DNA of 8,951 nt from CAYNNP01 sp964398215 (GCA_964398215.1 CAYNNP010000262.1:1-8951); one strand, 5' to 3'. Positions 1 to 6,995 are shown, counted from the first letter of the stretch. Notes: generated by a model from the sequence alone, not told the origin. Numbers and translations are program-made.

Positions 1-43
1 AAAGGCGAAGCCGATCCCGAAGGACCGACCCCGCCTCGCACGG

Positions 44-90
44 GGGGACGCTTAAAATCTTGTTGTCACTCAGGCAGTGGCTGCGTCCCC
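44..90. repeat. Inverted repeat, 8-bp stem with nested hairpin
   Basis: GGGGACGC at 44-51 is matched by its reverse complement GCGTCCCC at 83-90. The 31-nt loop contains a smaller hairpin, CACT (67-70) and AGTG (76-79). A competing stem CCCCG (29-33)/CGGGG (41-45) overlaps the left arm, so the two folds are mutually exclusive. No T-tract follows, so it is not a classical intrinsic terminator. The function is unknown; a structured RNA or the 3' end of an upstream transcript is possible. Confidence 0.35.
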
Positions 91-294
91 GCTACACAAT
101 GAACTGTAGTCCGAGAGTGTTGCAGAGAATGTCTCTCTTGAGCAAAAACGCAAAGTGATGGCATCTAGCATGGTAAAAACGTCCGAATATGCGGATCGCA
201 CCGATTAATGGCTAAGAATCGGGTTCCCATCGGGACGTCGGATGCTGATTTGTCTATTATCAGGGCAAACCCTGCAGCCTTGACGACGTGGTGG

Positions 295-300
295 AAAGGA
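295..300 (+). promoter_or_regulatory. Ribosome binding site of the cyclase gene
   Basis: AAAGGA lies four bases before the ATG at 305. The spacing is short but usable, and it supports this ATG as the start. A 5-bp hairpin (CAGGG 261-265, CCCTG 270-274) sits about 20 bases upstream in the presumed 5' UTR. Confidence 0.5.
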
Positions 301-304
301 TCCA

Positions 305-2026
305 ATGATCGAAATCTCTATTGAAGGCCCAAATCAAAACCAGAAATACAGTAACGTTTCGATTCCCTGTGTTTTGGGACGCTATGCGGACGAGGCAAAT
401 CCAGAACTTGCCATTGATGATCCGTTTGTTTCTCGCAAGCATGTCCAGATCGAGGACAACGAAGGTGGTCGTTTGCGAATTCGGTGTGTTGGACGAAGCG
501 TGGTCTGCCTATCAAACGGTCAAGTGCTTGAAAGTGGTGATGATGCGACGGTTTCACTGCCAATCGAAATTACCGTGGGTCGATCGAACATCGCGATCCA
601 AAAGATAGATCTATCCATGAGCATCTTGAGTTCACCGCCCAGCATGTCTGGCGATGTGAATCCGATCGAGATGTCCATGGTGATTCGCACAGCGGACGAA
701 AAAGTCACCAACGATCAGTTGATCGATTGGTTTCAGTCGTTGACCAAGTTGCAAGAAACGGCGATTGGTCGCAAGGATTTCTGTATGCAAGCAGCCAAGT
801 CAGTCGTGGATATGATTGGTCTGGATCGATGCGTGTTGCTTTCGCGTGAGGACGGAGAATGGGAAGTCGAAGTTCATCATGGCGAGTCGCAGCCGAATGA
901 ATTGCTTTACAGTCACAGCGTCGTGTCGGCAGTCGAGAATTGCAAAAAGACAATCTTTGATCAGTCTGTAAAGTTTGACGAGGCCAGAAGTTTGGCAGGT
1001 GTGTCAGCCTTCGTTGCGTCTCCGATACTTTCGGGTGATGGCGAAATGATTGCCTGTCTATTTGGATCGCGCAAGGTTGATGTGCAAAAGAGTGATACTG
1101 GCGTCAGGCCGTTGCAGGCACAACTCGTGCAAGTAATCGCAGGAATCATTGGCAGCCGATTGGCGCGAATGGACGCGGAAGCCGAGCAGACTCGAACTCA
1201 AGTACAGTTGGAACAGTTTGCGTCGCCAGCTTTGGTGCGAGAAATGCAAGCCAACCCGCACTGGTTGGAAGCCCAGGAACGTGAATTGACAATGTTGTTC
1301 GGCGACATTCGCGGCTTTTCGACATTAAGCGAGCAACTCTCCGCAGCCGACTTGTATTCATTTGTCCGTGACACAATGGATTGCATGACGAATGTGATCA
1401 TGCAGCACGGGGGTTATGTGTTCAGTTACGCTGGCGACGGAATCGCCGCAATGTGGAACGCACCTGGAGAATCCACGTCGCATGCCAGCGACGCCTGCCG
1501 CGCGGCTTTGGCGATCCAATCAGGCCTCGCGTCAGTGGATGCGATTTGGAAAGATCGAATTGGGGCAGCGGTCCAAGTTGGCGTGGGAGTTCATACCGGC
1601 AATGCGCTGGTCGGCAACTCGGGCAGCAAAGCACGATTGCATTACTCGCCGCTCGGACGGCATGTGAATCTTGCGAGTCGCCTAGAAGGTGCTACAAAGC
1701 AGTTCGGAGTTCAAGCGTTGATCTCCGAGACGACTCAGCGTGCGATCAGTAGTGAACTAGCCAATCGTGACTTGGGAGAAATTGCCGTCGTCGGAATCGA
1801 CCGCCCGGTTCGAGTATTCCAATTGGCAGATCAAGAGCCCGAGTCAGGCGAGTGGAAAGAGCATCAAGAACTGTTGGCGATCTTTGAACGCGGTAATCTT
1901 GATGAGGCGAAAGAGCGCGCGGTGCTGCTGCTGAATTCACCAGATGGCCCTACCAAAATGCTGGCAGAACTGATCGGAGAAACCAAGTCGGTCAGCGACA
2001 CGGTTTGGAAACTAATGAAGAAGTAA
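305..2026 (+). CDS. FHA-GAF-class III adenylate/guanylate cyclase
   Basis: This 573-residue cytoplasmic signalling protein has no signal peptide or membrane segment. An N-terminal FHA domain (about residues 15-100) shows the family's Gly-Arg (25-26) and SRKH (43-46), which in known FHA domains bind phosphothreonine. A GAF-like sensor region (about 145-290) is followed by a short linker helix and a class III nucleotidyl cyclase domain (about 325-508). Both metal-binding aspartates are present (D334 in FGDIRGFS, D378 in YAGDG), as are the transition-state pair N455 and R459 (VNLASRLE). The residues that normally read the base differ: Ser374 where Lys is usual and Ser448 where Thr/Asp is usual, and Arg452 replaces the usual Asp of the GDxVN motif. 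The helical tail (about 515-573) is of the kind often seen after such domains. It probably makes cAMP from ATP, but the substrate cannot be fixed from sequence. The epimerase gene follows after 14 bp and may be co-transcribed. Confidence 0.9.
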   Translation: MIEISIEGPNQNQKYSNVSIPCVLGRYADEANPELAIDDPFVSRKHVQIEDNEGGRLRIRCVGRSVVCLSNGQVLESGDDATVSLPIEITVGRSNIAIQKIDLSMSILSSPPSMSGDVNPIEMSMVIRTADEKVTNDQLIDWFQSLTKLQETAIGRKDFCMQAAKSVVDMIGLDRCVLLSREDGEWEVEVHHGESQPNELLYSHSVVSAVENCKKTIFDQSVKFDEARSLAGVSAFVASPILSGDGEMIACLFGSRKVDVQKSDTGVRPLQAQLVQVIAGIIGSRLARMDAEAEQTRTQVQLEQFASPALVREMQANPHWLEAQERELTMLFGDIRGFSTLSEQLSAADLYSFVRDTMDCMTNVIMQHGGYVFSYAGDGIAAMWNAPGESTSHASDACRAALAIQSGLASVDAIWKDRIGAAVQVGVGVHTGNALVGNSGSKARLHYSPLGRHVNLASRLEGATKQFGVQALISETTQRAISSELANRDLGEIAVVGIDRPVRVFQLADQEPESGEWKEHQELLAIFERGNLDEAKERAVLLLNSPDGPTKMLAELIGETKSVSDTVWKLMKK

Positions 2027-2040
2027 TTAGCCGAACCATC

Positions 2041-3225
2041 GTGATTGACAACGAATTCGCCGAAAAGTATCTGCCCGTTTATCGCGATGGGTTGTTGAAC
2101 GATACGTTGCCATTTTGGATTCCACGATCGGTAGATCAAGAGCACGGCGGGTTCATGGTAGCGCGCGGACGTGCGGGCGAAGTGATTGACACTGACAAGG
2201 GCGTCTGGCAGCAAGGCCGATTCACTTGGTTACTGGGCGAGCTGTACAACAACGTCCAGAAGCGCGGTGAATGGCTGGAACTGGCCAAGCATGGAATCGA
2301 CTTTATCCAGCGTAAATGCTTCGACGCAGAAGATGGCCGGATGTGGTTTCACGTTACGCGTGAAGGACAACCTATTCGAAAACGTCGATACGCTTTCAGT
2401 GAAAGCTTTGCGGCAATCGCTTACGGCGAACTAGCCATGGCAATGAACGAGCAATCGCATGCCCAAAAAGCACGTCAGCTCTTTTCCACATTTGTCGACC
2501 ATAATACTTCACCCAAAAATGTGTCCGCGAAATTCACCGACGTAAGGCCGACCAGAAATATTGGGTTTCCAATGATCACGATTGTGACTGCACAGGAATT
2601 GCGGCAATCAATTGGATTGGAAAACGCAAACGCGGTGATTGACCAAGCGATCGACACGATTCGTGAATTTCATATCAAACCGGATATCGCCTGCGTGATG
2701 GAAACGGTTGGCCAGAACGGGGAAATACTTGATCACTTTGACGGACGGACTCTGAATCCTGGGCATGCGATCGAGGGTGCTTGGTTCATCATGCAGGAAG
2801 GACGTGATCGCCGTGACGATGAATTGGTCCAGCTGGGTTGTCAAATGCTGGATTGGATGTGGGACAGGGGCTGGGACAATGAGTTTGGTGGGCTTTTGTA
2901 TTTCACGGATGTATACCAAAAACCCGTCCAAGAATACTGGGCCGATATGAAATTCTGGTGGCCGCACTGTGAAGCAATCATCGCGACTCTAATGGCCTAC
3001 CAATTCACAGGTGACGAAAAGTATCGACGCATGCATCAACAGGTTCACGACTGGACGTACCAGCACTTTCCTGACCACCAGCAAGGTGAGTGGTTTGGGT
3101 ACTTGGATCGTACTGGGCGCGTAACGACCAAACTGAAAGGCAACCTATGGAAGGGCCTCTTTCACATTCCGCGCATGCAATTGGTTTGTAGCCAGCTGCT
3201 TGGCAGCGCTATCGCAACCGGCTGA
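2041..3225 (+). CDS. AGE-family sugar epimerase/isomerase (N-acylglucosamine 2-epimerase-like)
   Basis: This 394-residue cytoplasmic protein has the alpha/alpha-barrel pattern of the N-acylglucosamine 2-epimerase / cellobiose 2-epimerase superfamily at the usual full length. Visible family motifs are PFW and EHGGF near the N-terminus, KGVWQQGRFTWLLGELYN (about 53-70), YAFSESFAAIAYGELA (about 117-132), NPGHAIEGAW (239-248, His242), KFWWPHCEA (His309) and KGLFHIPRMQL (His375). The three histidines match the catalytic/substrate-binding positions of the family. It should interconvert the C2 epimers, or an aldose and ketose form, of a free sugar; the actual substrate (N-acylglucosamine, cellobiose, mannose or other) cannot be told. 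Start: no ATG lies before the conserved region. GTG at 2041 gives a family-like N-terminus and is preferred. A TTG at 2005 would add 12 residues and overlap the cyclase gene by 22 bp. Neither has a clear Shine-Dalgarno. Confidence 0.88.
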   Translation: MIDNEFAEKYLPVYRDGLLNDTLPFWIPRSVDQEHGGFMVARGRAGEVIDTDKGVWQQGRFTWLLGELYNNVQKRGEWLELAKHGIDFIQRKCFDAEDGRMWFHVTREGQPIRKRRYAFSESFAAIAYGELAMAMNEQSHAQKARQLFSTFVDHNTSPKNVSAKFTDVRPTRNIGFPMITIVTAQELRQSIGLENANAVIDQAIDTIREFHIKPDIACVMETVGQNGEILDHFDGRTLNPGHAIEGAWFIMQEGRDRRDDELVQLGCQMLDWMWDRGWDNEFGGLLYFTDVYQKPVQEYWADMKFWWPHCEAIIATLMAYQFTGDEKYRRMHQQVHDWTYQHFPDHQQGEWFGYLDRTGRVTTKLKGNLWKGLFHIPRMQLVCSQLLGSAIATG

Positions 3226-3234
3226 GGTTACGGG

Positions 3235-3262
3235 CGACACGATTCACGCTGATGTGTCGTGT
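3235..3262. repeat. Inverted repeat at convergent gene ends
   Basis: Two overlapping 6-bp palindromic pairs lie here: CGACAC (3235-3240) with GTGTCG (3254-3259), and ACACGA (3237-3242) with TCGTGT (3257-3262). They span the 18-bp gap between the epimerase stop and the rarD stop and extend into the last codons of rarD. There is no T-tract on either strand. It could help end or stabilise transcripts arriving from both sides, but it is not a typical intrinsic terminator. Confidence 0.25.
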
Positions 3263-4188
3263 TCATTCTGCTCCAGTTGTGTTCGCCGCATCGCGAACAA
3301 GTATAAAGCGACACCTGTCCAGACGAACAGAAATCCGATCAATCGCGAATGATCAAACTGCTCGCTAAAAATGAAAACACCAACGAAGAACTGAATCGTT
3401 GGCCCCATGAACTGTAGCAACCCCGATGTTGAAAGTGGAATGTGTTTGAGAGCTGTTGCATACAGCGCCAGTGGGGTCACTGTTGCCAATCCACTTCCGA
3501 TTAGAAAAACGTTGACCAACCAGTCGCTGCCAAACACGGATCCGTCTGACTGTGTCGATTGGTAGCCCAGAAAAATGAGTGCGGGAATGAACAGGAAACC
3601 CGTTTCGAGTGTTAGTCCTGTCAACGCGGTTTGTGCGACTCGCTTTTTCACAAGGCCATAGAATCCGAACGAAAGGGCAATCGCGATCGCCAACCAGGGA
3701 ATGCCGGTTGCCGAACGGCCCATGTAGGCCACTCCGAACGAAGCGAGTCCCACAGCGATCCACTGAACCACTCGAAGACGCTCGTTTTGAAAGACAACTC
3801 CCAACAGAACGACAACTTGTGGACAGATGTAGTAACCCAAACTAGCGTCCAGCGCGCGGTCGTGAGTCACAGCCCAGACGAATCCAATCCAGTTGATTCC
3901 GATCAGCACCGCTGCCAATGCAAACATCCGCAGCGTTGGCCCGTCGCGGATCGCCAATTTGAACTCTTGTATCTTTGGCAAAGCAAAATGATTGCTGTTG
4001 CGAGCGAAAAACAGCACTCCCGCTAAAAGAGCAAGTGACCAAATTGCGCGATGGGCGACCAAGCTAAACGAGTCGATGCTCTTGAGAAAATAGACGTAGA
4101 GTGGAAAGAATCCCCAGCAAAGTTGAGCTGCAACAGCGCACAGAATCCCAAATCGGGTTTGATCGGCTGTTGGCGTTGGTGTGGACAC
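3244..4188 (-). CDS. rarD: RarD-type EamA/DMT-family permease
   Basis: This 314-residue inner-membrane protein has about ten hydrophobic segments, typical of the 10-TM drug/metabolite transporter superfamily. It carries the RarD subgroup marks along its whole length: CWGFFPLYVYFLK and VAHRAIWSL in the first two helices, NWIGFVWAV then LGYYICPQVVVLLGVVF in the middle, SFGFYGLVKKRV, and near the end PLSTSGLLQFMGPTIQFFVGVF. E. coli RarD was named for chloramphenicol sensitivity; the natural substrate of the family is unclear, and nothing here identifies it. The start is a GTG at 4188, 23 bases after the stop of the barrel-protein gene, with no ATG further in before the first helix. A run of eight A residues (plus coordinates 4197-4204) sits just upstream of the start, in place of a Shine-Dalgarno. 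The short gap suggests co-transcription with the upstream gene. The gene ends convergently with the epimerase gene. Confidence 0.88.
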   Translation of the reverse strand: MSTPTPTADQTRFGILCAVAAQLCWGFFPLYVYFLKSIDSFSLVAHRAIWSLALLAGVLFFARNSNHFALPKIQEFKLAIRDGPTLRMFALAAVLIGINWIGFVWAVTHDRALDASLGYYICPQVVVLLGVVFQNERLRVVQWIAVGLASFGVAYMGRSATGIPWLAIAIALSFGFYGLVKKRVAQTALTGLTLETGFLFIPALIFLGYQSTQSDGSVFGSDWLVNVFLIGSGLATVTPLALYATALKHIPLSTSGLLQFMGPTIQFFVGVFIFSEQFDHSRLIGFLFVWTGVALYLFAMRRTQLEQNEHDTSA

Positions 4189-4211
4189 TCAGGCTGTTTT
4201 TTTTCTTGTGC

Positions 4212-5087
4212 CTACAGCCCTGCCAAGTGCTTGATGCTCTGCTGGATACTTTTGATGGGATGTGGCGAGTGGTCTTGTTCCACGTGGCAGTGTTTGACTC
4301 CTGCTTCAGCGGCAACCTTGATAATCGGTTCCATGTCGATCACTCCATCTCCGATCTCTTCGAATGCCTCTTTCGGAATGCCGCCATAGTTTGGCGTCTT
4401 GAGATCTTTGCTTAGATCTTTCAGGTGCAGCTGCGAAACTCGACCCTTCAGCTGACGGATCAATTCAACTGGATTTTTGCCGCCGACCTGGATCCAAAAC
4501 ACATCGACTTCAAAGTGCATGTCTGGCGAAAACCCATCGATCATCACCTGATATCCGGTTGTCCCGTCCATTGGTTGGAACTCGAAAGCGTGGTTGTGGT
4601 ATGCCAGTTGAATCCCAACTTTCTTGGATTGCTCGGCAGCTTTGTTGCTAAGTTCGACAACTCGCTTGTAGTCATCGATTGTCTTGCGATCTTTGTCATG
4701 AAGGTAAGGGATCACTAGGTCGGTCAGCCCAGCGTCCTTGGCTTGATCCAATATCTTTTGAAAAGACGGCACACCCTTTTGTTCGGGATGAAAGATGGAG
4801 TCCCAGTTGAAGTGCGAGGACTTCATCGCCAAACCATTGTCTTTGGCAGCTTTCATCATCGCTTCGGCATCTGGAAAGCCATAGCATTCGACTTGTTTGT
4901 ACCCAGCGTCGGCAACGGCTTTCAAAGTCCCGGCGACATCCTTGTTGATTTCATTGCGAAGCGTGTAAAGCTGAATGCCTATTTCGTTTCGGTACTTGTT
5001 GTCTTTGTCCAAGGCCATGACCCAGCCTGGTGTGCTGATCGTTGCAACTGCAGCTGCTGTTGAAGCCAAAAATTCTCGACGTCGCAT
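4212..5087 (-). CDS. Tat-exported sugar phosphate isomerase/epimerase-like TIM-barrel protein
   Basis: This 291-residue protein opens with a twin-arginine signal (RRREFLAS, then an Ala-rich hydrophobic stretch to about residue 25), so it is probably exported folded with its metal. The rest is a xylose-isomerase-like TIM barrel of the family that includes IolE and hydroxypyruvate isomerase. Likely metal ligands are visible in family motifs: E169 (YHNHAFEF, 163-170), D195 (FEVDVFW), H221 (LHLKD) and E270 (HVEQD). VECYG (66-70) is the early barrel Glu motif. Substrate unknown; such exported proteins are numerous in planctomycetes and are usually tied to sugar breakdown. Start: ATG at 5087 is chosen because it places the Arg pair at the extreme N-terminus and has AAAGGA seven bases upstream. 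A longer GTG start at 5138 would push the signal inward. It lies 78 bp after fmt and 23 bp before rarD. Confidence 0.85.
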   Translation of the reverse strand: MRRREFLASTAAAVATISTPGWVMALDKDNKYRNEIGIQLYTLRNEINKDVAGTLKAVADAGYKQVECYGFPDAEAMMKAAKDNGLAMKSSHFNWDSIFHPEQKGVPSFQKILDQAKDAGLTDLVIPYLHDKDRKTIDDYKRVVELSNKAAEQSKKVGIQLAYHNHAFEFQPMDGTTGYQVMIDGFSPDMHFEVDVFWIQVGGKNPVELIRQLKGRVSQLHLKDLSKDLKTPNYGGIPKEAFEEIGDGVIDMEPIIKVAAEAGVKHCHVEQDHSPHPIKSIQQSIKHLAGL

Positions 5088-5094
5088 TTCTGTT

Positions 5095-5100
5095 TCCTTT
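5095..5100 (-). promoter_or_regulatory. Ribosome binding site deciding the start of the barrel-protein gene
   Basis: AAAGGA on the minus strand sits seven bases before the ATG at 5087. It favours that start over the in-frame GTG at 5138, and the resulting protein begins directly with the twin-arginine motif. Confidence 0.6.
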
Positions 5101-5165
5101 TGTTTGTTGGCAAGTCTACACGGGTGCAAGCAAGCCACTTAGCCGTTGATGACACGTATCAAAGT

Positions 5166-6146
5166 TTAGTCCGTCAGTCCCAGCGGTGTTCCAGCTGGGA
5201 TTTTATGTCCGCGTAAAAATTCGATTGCGTCCATTTCGCGTTTTCCGGCGGGTTGCAGACGCATGATCTGTACAACGCCGTCAGCGACTGCGACGAAGAA
5301 TCCGTCACCGGCAACTACCTCTCCCGGTTGGGAGCTACCAGGGTCAATATCGGCACGCGCGATTTTCTTGATTGCCAATCGGATTGGTTGTTTGACTGTG
5401 TCAAGTTGCAAGTGTGTGAACGCGATCGGCCAAGGCTGCATGCCACGAACATGACAACTGATCTCAGTATAGCTCTGCGTCCAGTCGACCATTCCCTCCG
5501 CCTTGCTTAACCGCGGCGCCTTGGTGACTAGGTCGGGATTTTGTTGTTCGCCAATGTTGGATTCACCGTCCCAGTTGACCAGCATTTCAACGGCTTGGAT
5601 CGTTGAGGTGACGCCAATATCGGAAAGGCGTTCTTCTAGTTCACCTGCCGTTTCATCATCTCTGATAGCAGTTTCCGCTGTCGCTAGGATTGGTCCACCA
5701 TCCAGTCGTGGTGTCATGTGAATCACACTCACACCGGTTACTTTATCGCCGCTTAAAAGTGCTCGTTGAACCGGAGCAGCACCGCGATAGGCTGGTAGAA
5801 GCGAACCGTGCAAGTTGATTCCACCCAGGCGGGCAGCGGCCAATGCAGCCGGTTTTAAAATGTGCCCGTAGTCACAGACAACCATCAAGTCAGCGTGTTG
5901 CTGAATCGCGTTTTCGATTGCATCAGGTTCGTTGATGCTGGCAGGATCAAATACTGGCAATCCATGATCGTCGGCCCATTGGCGAACAGGATTTGGCGGA
6001 GGTCCTTTGCGGCTTTTGACGGGAGGTGTCGGCTTGGTGACGACGAGCGCGATCTCATAACCGCCGGCACGCAGTGCCTCGAAGGATGGAACCGCAAACG
6101 GCCCAGTCCCCATCAGGATCAGTCGAAGTGTTTTTGAGTTTGTCAT
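5166..6146 (-). CDS. fmt: Methionyl-tRNA formyltransferase
   Basis: Fmt transfers a formyl group from 10-formyltetrahydrofolate to the amino group of initiator Met-tRNA in the cytoplasm. In the 326-residue form, the N-terminal Rossmann-type catalytic domain (about 1-205) shows MGTGPFAVPSFEAL, then NLHGSLLPAYRGAAPVQ with catalytic Asn111 and His113, then RLDGGPIL with Asp149. The C-terminal OB-fold tRNA-binding domain (about 206-326) contains KAPRLSKAEGMVDW and the late VQIMRLQPAGKREM. The usual QPDRPAGRGKK-type acceptor-arm loop is replaced by TKPTPPVKSRKGPPPNPV (about 37-54), still basic and proline-rich. ATG at 6146 is chosen; an in-frame TTG at 6158 would add four residues (MSAS), and neither has a strong Shine-Dalgarno. 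It starts 23 bases after the def stop, so the two are almost certainly one transcript and act in one cycle. Confidence 0.95.
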   Translation of the reverse strand: MTNSKTLRLILMGTGPFAVPSFEALRAGGYEIALVVTKPTPPVKSRKGPPPNPVRQWADDHGLPVFDPASINEPDAIENAIQQHADLMVVCDYGHILKPAALAAARLGGINLHGSLLPAYRGAAPVQRALLSGDKVTGVSVIHMTPRLDGGPILATAETAIRDDETAGELEERLSDIGVTSTIQAVEMLVNWDGESNIGEQQNPDLVTKAPRLSKAEGMVDWTQSYTEISCHVRGMQPWPIAFTHLQLDTVKQPIRLAIKKIARADIDPGSSQPGEVVAGDGFFVAVADGVVQIMRLQPAGKREMDAIEFLRGHKIPAGTPLGLTD

Positions 6147-6169
6147 TGATGCCGACAATTGGATTTCGC

Positions 6170-6757
6170 TCAGGTGTACTTTTCTAGCCAGATGTTCAGG
6201 CCTTTGACCAATGCTTCGTCACTTTCAATGGAGCCAGTTTTCTGCTTCGACTTGAAATCCGTTTCCAGCACATTCAACTGACCTTCGATATCGTGCCTAG
6301 CTCCATCGGTCATTCGGTCAAAGAACATGATGCCGTCCAGGTGATCGTTTTCATGCTGCAGCACGCGCGAGAGAAACCCATCGACTTCGCGTTCGACTGG
6401 TTTGCCATTGATGTCATAGGCGCTGAGCGTGATACACTTGGGCCGAACGACCTCGCCCCCGACACCTGGCAGGCTCAAGCAACCTTCTTCCATCGAATGA
6501 TTGCCACCGCGTGGCAATTGAAGTTCTGGGTTGATCAGAATCAGTTCTTCGCCCTCGCCACGTTTTCCTGTGTCGTTGACGACGAACATTCGGAGTGGCA
6601 AATTGACTTGATTGGCTGCCAGTCCAACGCCATCAGCCTCATACATCAATTCGACCATTTGATGTGCGATGTCCTTGAGCGCTTGATCCACACGTTTGAT
6701 CGGCTTGCTTTTGAAGCGGAGCGTCGGATGTGGATAACTGATGATGCTAAGGTCCAT
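6170..6757 (-). CDS. def: Peptide deformylase
   Basis: Def hydrolyses the formyl group from the N-terminal formyl-Met of nascent proteins at the ribosome exit. All three family motifs are intact in this 195-residue protein: GVGLAANQ (43-50), EGCLSLP (91-97) and HENDH (135-139). Cys93, His135 and His139 should bind the metal (Fe2+ in most family members) and Glu136 is the catalytic acid/base. The length is typical or slightly long, with a charged, probably helical C-terminal tail (about 160-195). The start ATG at 6757 puts the family-typical MDLSIISYPHPTLR at the N-terminus; the upstream bases are purine-rich (AAAGAAG) but not a classical Shine-Dalgarno. It follows the rplL terminator by 143 bp, which leaves room for its own promoter, and leads the def-fmt transcript. 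Confidence 0.96.
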   Translation of the reverse strand: MDLSIISYPHPTLRFKSKPIKRVDQALKDIAHQMVELMYEADGVGLAANQVNLPLRMFVVNDTGKRGEGEELILINPELQLPRGGNHSMEEGCLSLPGVGGEVVRPKCITLSAYDINGKPVEREVDGFLSRVLQHENDHLDGIMFFDRMTDGARHDIEGQLNVLETDFKSKQKTGSIESDEALVKGLNIWLEKYT

Positions 6758-6900
6758 GATTCGTCTTCTTTGGATGGAATGCGCGGCGTTCTTTGCGAGC
6801 GGCGAGCGTTCGTTGAATCGTACTGTCTGTGCTAGTGTCTCGGGAGGACGAGCGGGAACGATGGCATGTCGGAGCGCGTCAATTTATCAGCATAACCACG
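6758..6900 (-). other. Intergenic region upstream of def
   Basis: These 143 bases lie between the rplL terminator and the def start and probably contain the def promoter. A TTGACG resembling a -35 box lies at 6877-6882 (minus strand), but no good -10 hexamer is found 16-18 bases downstream, so no promoter is called. I see no hairpin, small gene or RNA gene here. Confidence 0.3.
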
Positions 6901-6929
6901 AAAAAAAGGCGGCCCGTTGCCGGGTCGCC
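6901..6929 (-). terminator. Rho-independent terminator after rplL
   Basis: On the minus strand a GC-rich stem, GGCGACCCG and CGGGCCGCC (nine positions with one A-C mismatch), closes a GCAA loop and is followed by seven T residues (plus 6901-6907). It lies 66 bases past the rplL stop codon and should end the ribosomal-protein transcript before def. This is the strongest terminator in the window. Confidence 0.9.
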
Positions 6930-6944
6930 TAATCGTTGGATTTT

Positions 6945-6961
6945 CCTCATCAGCGATGAGG
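6945..6961 (-). repeat. Perfect 7-bp hairpin in the rplL 3' UTR
   Basis: CCTCATC and GATGAGG form a 7-bp stem with a 3-base loop, between the rplL stop and the terminator. On the minus strand it is followed by AAAA and not by T residues, so it is not itself a terminator. It may protect or process the 3' end of the rplL mRNA. Confidence 0.4.
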
Positions 6962-6995
6962 GCACTAAGCCGTTTTGAGGAAATGGCTGCTCGAA

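Larger units (their letters stand above)
1..304. other. Non-coding stretch with several small inverted repeats
   Basis: No convincing gene is visible. The plus-strand frames open at the left edge close at about 52-54, 100-105 and 165-170, so the tail of an off-window gene could end here, but none of the peptides is recognisable. The stretch carries small stems at 29-33/41-45, 44-51/83-90 (8 bp), 67-70/76-79, 182-185/192-195, 201-206/217-222 (6 bp), 225-228/232-235 and 261-265/270-274 (5 bp, CAAA loop). The hexamer ATCGGG occurs twice, 11 bp apart (218-223 and 229-234). A TATTAT at 255-260 resembles a -10 box but has no good -35 partner. It presumably holds the promoter and 5' UTR of the cyclase gene and the end of whatever lies upstream. 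Confidence 0.5.

Noticed and set aside
1..105. Tail of a plus-strand gene entering from the left edge
   Set aside because: Open frames exist but are too short (17 to about 55 codons) and unrecognisable, so no partial gene is claimed.
4197..4204. Run of eight T on the plus strand as a possible terminator
   Set aside because: No GC-rich stem precedes it and no plus-strand gene needs ending there. It is the A-rich stretch before the rarD start.
5087..5138. Longer barrel-protein start at the GTG at 5138
   Set aside because: It would place 17 residues before the twin-arginine motif and ignores the good Shine-Dalgarno directly before the ATG at 5087.
6293..6835. 180-residue plus-strand open frame opposite def
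   Set aside because: It is antisense to the intact, motif-complete peptide deformylase. Its translation is rich in Trp, His and Phe and recognisable as nothing, typical of a shadow frame.
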